64,000 nt of DNA, taken from assembly GCA_039105265.1 (NCBI GenBank), contig JAPFFF010000019.1, positions 248,001 to 312,000 on the forward strand, written 5' to 3'. The stretch is from Tritrichomonas musculus (taxonomy: Eukaryota > Parabasalia > Tritrichomonadida > Tritrichomonadidae). Each line of letters starts with the position of its first letter. Position 1 is the first letter of the stretch. A program made the position numbers and the translations under genes. The notes under the pieces were generated by a model that did not search any database, was not told where the DNA came from, and was given only the letters and a program-made list of their open reading frames with translations. Shown here piece by piece: positions 60,527 through 64,000 of this stretch.

Positions 60527-61249
60527 TTATTTGTTAGCCTTGTGGAAGTATTCTAATGATTTCTTTGGATCTGGTTTGATTGTGTCAGCTCCTTCATGCC
60601 ATTGTGCTGGGCAAACTTCGCCATGTTCACGTGCGAATTGGTAGCCCTTGACAAGACGAAGAACTTCATCAATGTTACGTCCAACATCTGGATGGTTCAT
60701 GCTGATATGGCGAACAATGCCATCTGGATCAATGATAACTGTTCCACGAAGGTCATGTCCGGCATCGCACATGTAAAATCCGTATTTCTTTGAGATCTTG
60801 CCACCAAGATCGCCAATGATTGGATAGTTGATGTTTCCAATTCCTCCCTCTTTACGTGGAGTTCCCATCCATGCAAGGTGTGAGAAAACAGAATCAACAG
60901 AAATGCCAACGACTTCGCAGTTGATCTTCTTGAATTGTTCGTATTCTTCTGAGAATTGGATGATTTCTGTTGGGCAAACGAATGTGAAATCTAATGGGTA
61001 TGAGAAAAGAACAAGCCACTTTCCTTTGTATTGTGATAATTCAATATCAGCGAATTCAAGGCTTGGTAAAACAGCTTGGCCCTTGAAGCATGGAGCTGGT
61101 TTGCCAATGCGTGCAACGCAGCATGGGCATGGTCCTCCAAAGTGGCATGGGCAGTTTGGTGGGCAGTGGCAATCTGGTCCACATGGGCATGGTGGGTGTG
61201 GGCCTGGTGGGCATCCGCAGCATCCTGGTGGTGGTGGTGGGTTACTCAT
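60527..61249 (-). CDS. Typical 2-Cys peroxiredoxin with Cys/Pro-rich N-terminal extension
   Basis: The 240-residue product (ATG 61249) has the peroxidatic Cys92 in 'DFTFVCPTE' and resolving Cys213 in 'EVCPAQW'. It has 'GGIG' (GGLG-type) and a C-terminal 'EYFHK' (YF motif), which together predict sensitivity to over-oxidation. It reduces hydrogen peroxide with thioredoxin. The first ~46 residues are an extension of Pro, Gly, His and 12 Cys (C10, 11, 13, 21, 23, 27, 29, 33, 35, 41, 43, 44) not found in standard peroxiredoxins. Entamoeba peroxiredoxin is known for an N-terminal Cys-rich extension too, but with a different composition. GC content of the gene is higher than its neighbours, as expected for a highly expressed gene. 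Confidence 0.95.
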   Translation of the reverse strand: MSNPPPPPGCCGCPPGPHPPCPCGPDCHCPPNCPCHFGGPCPCCVARIGKPAPCFKGQAVLPSLEFADIELSQYKGKWLVLFSYPLDFTFVCPTEIIQFSEEYEQFKKINCEVVGISVDSVFSHLAWMGTPRKEGGIGNINYPIIGDLGGKISKKYGFYMCDAGHDLRGTVIIDPDGIVRHISMNHPDVGRNIDEVLRLVKGYQFAREHGEVCPAQWHEGADTIKPDPKKSLEYFHKANK

Positions 61250-62572
61250 TTTAATGTGAAATGAAGTAACTTCTATTTATGGTCATATCATTTTTTCTTT
61301 TTATAAATGATTAGAACATATCACGCCATATGATATATTGAAATAAAAATGATTAAAAATACCGAAAAAAAGTTTTTTCATAAATTATATTCTTATATTA
61401 TATAGAAAATATCTTTTTTGATCAAAATAATTAAATGTATTTGACTTTAATTTAGGATTTTTGCTAAAAAATCAATTTTTTATACCACAATTTATCGTCA
61501 ACGATACAAAAACTTTTCAAAAAATTCTGAATAGAAAAATAATTATTCAATTTTTATATGCTTTTCTCTCCTTATTTTTGTATTAAAATAAAATATAATT
61601 AATTAACTTCTCATTGATTAATAGAAATATTTCAGCGGGAGTGGAAATTGAAATGTTTACATTTTTGTAAAAAAAATTTTTTGATCGTTCTCAATATTAT
61701 TTAATATAAACGAGTCCGTTTATAAATTTATTTTGAATCAAAAAAGCTTTTATATCTTAAGAATAAAATGTTTTTTAATGAAATTAATATTTTCATATGT
61801 AATATCATATATAGATAAATCATATAAATTATTTTGAAAATTAAAATTTTGCAGATTATTAAGAGATTTAAAATTTTATTCTTGTTATATGAATTTTAAC
61901 TATTTTATCTCCAAAAAATCATTATTTCTAATGTCTATTTATGATTTCTGCTTTAATTGGTACCAAAGAATTCAAAAATTTAATGAATTATTAAATGAAT
62001 AAGAAATTTTGATCTGTTAATTTTCATAAAATGATTTTTTCATAATTAGTGTTCGTATTTGTACATAGTATAAAACCTAATTTTTTCAGAGAAAATGATA
62101 TTAAAATGATATTTACTTTATCATGTTATATGACATATAAAAGAACTTTTAATTCTTTAAATTTTGTTGACTGAGCATAGTTTTATAAACATTTTTTGAG
62201 ATATCTCAAATAAAAAATATAGCATTTAAAGCCATTAACAGTGAAGTTTGAGCTGAGTTGTAACTTATTATCAATACTTTTAGGTAATATGGATTGATAA
62301 TATGAATTTGGAGAGAACTGAAAGTATCAAGTTTGATCTACAAAATCAATTCAATTATCATTGAAAAATCACTTATAAACTCCATTTATAATCAATAGTG
62401 AGCTGTGTTTGGCAGGAATATGTCAATATCAATACTAAATAATAATAAAGTCATCATTTGTTCTTAAAATAAGGATAATGTTTGGTAATTATTGAATTTA
62501 TAGAAATTAATAGATGAGAAAGCGAAATATACGATATAATTTCTATCTAATTTGCGAATTTTTTATCATTAA
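61250..62572. other. Gene-free spacer
   Basis: 1.3 kb with no supported gene. ATAAACG-AGTC-CGTTTAT (61706-61723) is a small palindrome. The peroxiredoxin promoter must lie at its left end, but no AACGTTTTTT is present within 100 bases of that ATG. Confidence 0.45.
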
Positions 62573-62893
62573 GGTTCTCCTTCCCAATAAAAATGTAAAT
62601 TATTCAATATTGAATTAACTCATAGAATAAATAATTCAATAGAAAAATACAAATATTTGGCCTCGACGATTAAATTTTATTTTATTCAAAATTTTATTGA
62701 TTTTTTAATTTTATGATTTCTATCCGTAAAAAAATAAAATTGATAATATTTCATTAGAATGTTTTTATTCAATTATTTAAAATGTATATCTGTATAAATT
62801 TTATATTTTAATTCATTTTTTAAAACGATATTTATGTATAATTTATTTGTGAAATCTCATTGAATTTAAACTTTTGAATTTGAAAGGAGAACC
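62573..62893. mobile_element. 321-bp mini-element with TTAA target, piggyBac-like
   Basis: The left end GGTTCTCCTTCCC and right end (complement GGTTCTCCTTTC) form a 10-base perfect inverted repeat. TTAA flanks both sides (62569-62572 and 62894-62897), the target of piggyBac and Kolobok elements. No open frame lies inside. The short TIR and short length leave some chance of coincidence. Confidence 0.6.
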
Positions 62894-62970
62894 TTAATTA
62901 AAGGACCATCTATGTTTCTAGTAGTTTTTAAGTAACAATAAGATGTTAAAATTAAATCATTCATCTATTT

Positions 62971-64000
62971 AGAGGTATGTCAACCAGCCAAATAATTGAT
63001 AAATTTCAATGAAATTTCCTTTTATAGGAAATGGATTGCTCTATAGAATTTAGATGTTTTGATTCAATTTCATTTCCATTCTCTCATACATTTATTTGAA
63101 AAAGTTGGAACTTCAAAATTGTGTGAGCTTTTTTTGAATCAGCATTCAATTTGATAGAGTTTTTATATTTCCTTTCATTTCAATTTTGAGATATTCTCAA
63201 TTTTTTCTCTCTCAAATTTCAATGGACATCAGAACATTTTTTTTTTTTCTAAGGTGTGTGAACAAATCTATAGTTGATAACTGATAGTATATAATATATG
63301 ACATGTTTTAATAGGACTTTAATTCAATTTTTGTGTAAAAAATGACATAAACTTCAAATATCAAAATAAAAAGATAATATATGCAAATTTGGGCAATTTT
63401 TTAAAAAATAATTATATATATAATGTATAATGATTGAATATTTATGAATAATGGGATGAATTTGCATTATACAAAAAATATTAGAAAAAATATTATATAA
63501 TAACAAAAATATTCAATAATTAAAATACTGTTTATAAAAGAATAGATTTATCGATTTTCTCTATTCCATTAAGCTGGTCTTCATTGGAAAGATCAATATT
63601 TTCTCCACCAAAATTGGATGTTTTTTGTCCCCACAAATTTAAAGAAGATTTTTTTCATGCGCTTGATGTTGACAATCAACTTAGTGTTATTAACCTGATA
63701 GAAAAACTTTTAAATTCAACATTTTCTTTTAATAGAAAAATAAAACCTGATTATCTTTAAAAATTAGAGATTATTATTTATTCAAATTAATTGAATATTA
63801 TAAAAATTAAAATATATCAGCCAATATTAATAATATTTAAATATAAATGATAAATATAAAATTAAAATTAAAATAATTCTTTAATTAAATGAATTTTATG
63901 GGAAAAAAATAGAAAAACTATGCTTATCAGCAGTTTGATTAATAGTATTAATAAATGAAATAGAAGGATTGGATTAATTTTCATTGCTTCAGTATAAAAC
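62971..64000. mobile_element. One end of an AGAGG-type TIR element, other end not in window
   Basis: AGAGGTATGTCAACC (62971-62985) matches the right-hand TIR of the 52342-53536 element (complement AGAGGCATGTCAACC) with one difference. Just inside are imperfect ATTCAATTTGA / TCTCTCAAATTTCAAT repeats (63150-63225) like those of that element. No complementary end is seen before base 64000. The predicted flanking duplication would be ATCTATTT. Confidence 0.5.
63515..63759 (+). pseudogene. Short coding-like remnant, unknown
   Basis: About 80 codons are open and end at TAA 63757-63759. They encode 'LSWSSLERSIFSPPKLDVF', 'CPHKFKEDFFHALDVDNQL' and 'SVINLIEKLLNSTFSFNRKI'. The base composition is coding-like compared with the surroundings, but there is no ATG at the start and no recognised family. 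It may be the end of a decayed gene or a transposon gene fragment. Confidence 0.3.

Noticed and set aside
62573-62893. Kinship of the TTAA mini-element with the 1553-bp element because both contain AAGGAGAAC at their ends
   Set aside because: The shared string points in opposite directions relative to the element ends and the targets differ (TTAA versus 8 bp), so the match is probably chance.
1-64000. Entamoeba as the source
   Set aside because: A/T richness, beta-amylase and a Cys-rich peroxiredoxin extension would fit, but CEP104 and tubby point to a flagellated cell.
1-64000. CRISPR array, bacterial operons or ribosome binding sites
   Set aside because: No spaced direct repeats of CRISPR type. 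Genes, tRNA without CCA and spacers are eukaryotic.

Overview
This window is a gene-dense but very A/T-rich piece of a unicellular eukaryote's nuclear genome. The recognisable genes appear intronless. They sit on both strands and are separated by A/T-rich spacers with long A or T runs. An anaerobic flagellated protist of the parabasalid (trichomonad, Tritrichomonas-like) type fits best. The reasons are a CEP104 flagellar-tip protein, a tubby protein and a DIxGA-repeat protein, which argue against an aflagellate amoeba. The two-repeat Myb protein also has the style common in trichomonads, and there is a kinase-fold pseudokinase, a secreted beta-amylase and many small DNA transposons. The species call is inference from gene content.

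Layout. 1-13 kb: the 5' part of a TAF1B/Rrn7-like RNA polymerase I factor, a tubby protein, a type I DnaJ with a CaaX tail, a DIxGA-repeat protein, a pseudokinase, a Rad23-like ubiquitin shuttle, tRNA-Pro(UGG), a secreted thioredoxin-like protein with a long charged tail, and a small unknown protein. 13-22.9 kb: a gene desert with a decayed coding region (16.6-18.7 kb) and a 1.82-kb DNA transposon (19409-21228) carrying a ruined transposase-like gene. 22.9-41.4 kb: a NEDP1/SENP8-like protease, a 1698-residue helical protein, two small unknowns, a type II membrane protein, a short Raptor (TORC1), a Rab32-like GTPase, a Myb factor split by an in-frame TGA, a coiled-coil protein and a Sel1-like protein. 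41.4-44.7 kb: two non-autonomous transposons. 44.7-51.7 kb: a tetraspanin, an acidic protein, a Rab5-like GTPase, CEP104 and a beta-amylase. 51.9-56.1 kb: a transposon cluster of a fold-back repeat, three TIR elements and numerous small repeats. 56.7-61.2 kb: a divergent Rho GTPase, an LPLAT acyltransferase, a second type II membrane protein and a 2-Cys peroxiredoxin with a Cys/Pro-rich N-terminus. 61.3-64 kb: a gene-poor end with a TTAA-flanked mini-element and one end of another transposon.

Functionally, the genes touch membrane traffic (Rab5, Rab32, tetraspanin, Sel1-like), growth control (Raptor), ubiquitin/NEDD8 turnover, flagellar structure, lipid and starch metabolism and peroxide defence. 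There is no sign of an operon; each gene looks like its own unit, and several share an AACGTTTTTT-type motif just upstream of the ATG.

The strongest observations for follow-up are these. (1) At least six TIR elements have perfect target-site duplications of 8 or 9 bp, TA or TTAA, including two same-length 1553-bp copies 13 kb apart. (2) The Myb gene is interrupted by TGA in a TGA-CTA context, with 220 further in-frame codons. (3) Raptor lacks its WD40 part. (4) The peroxiredoxin has 12 cysteines in its first 44 residues.
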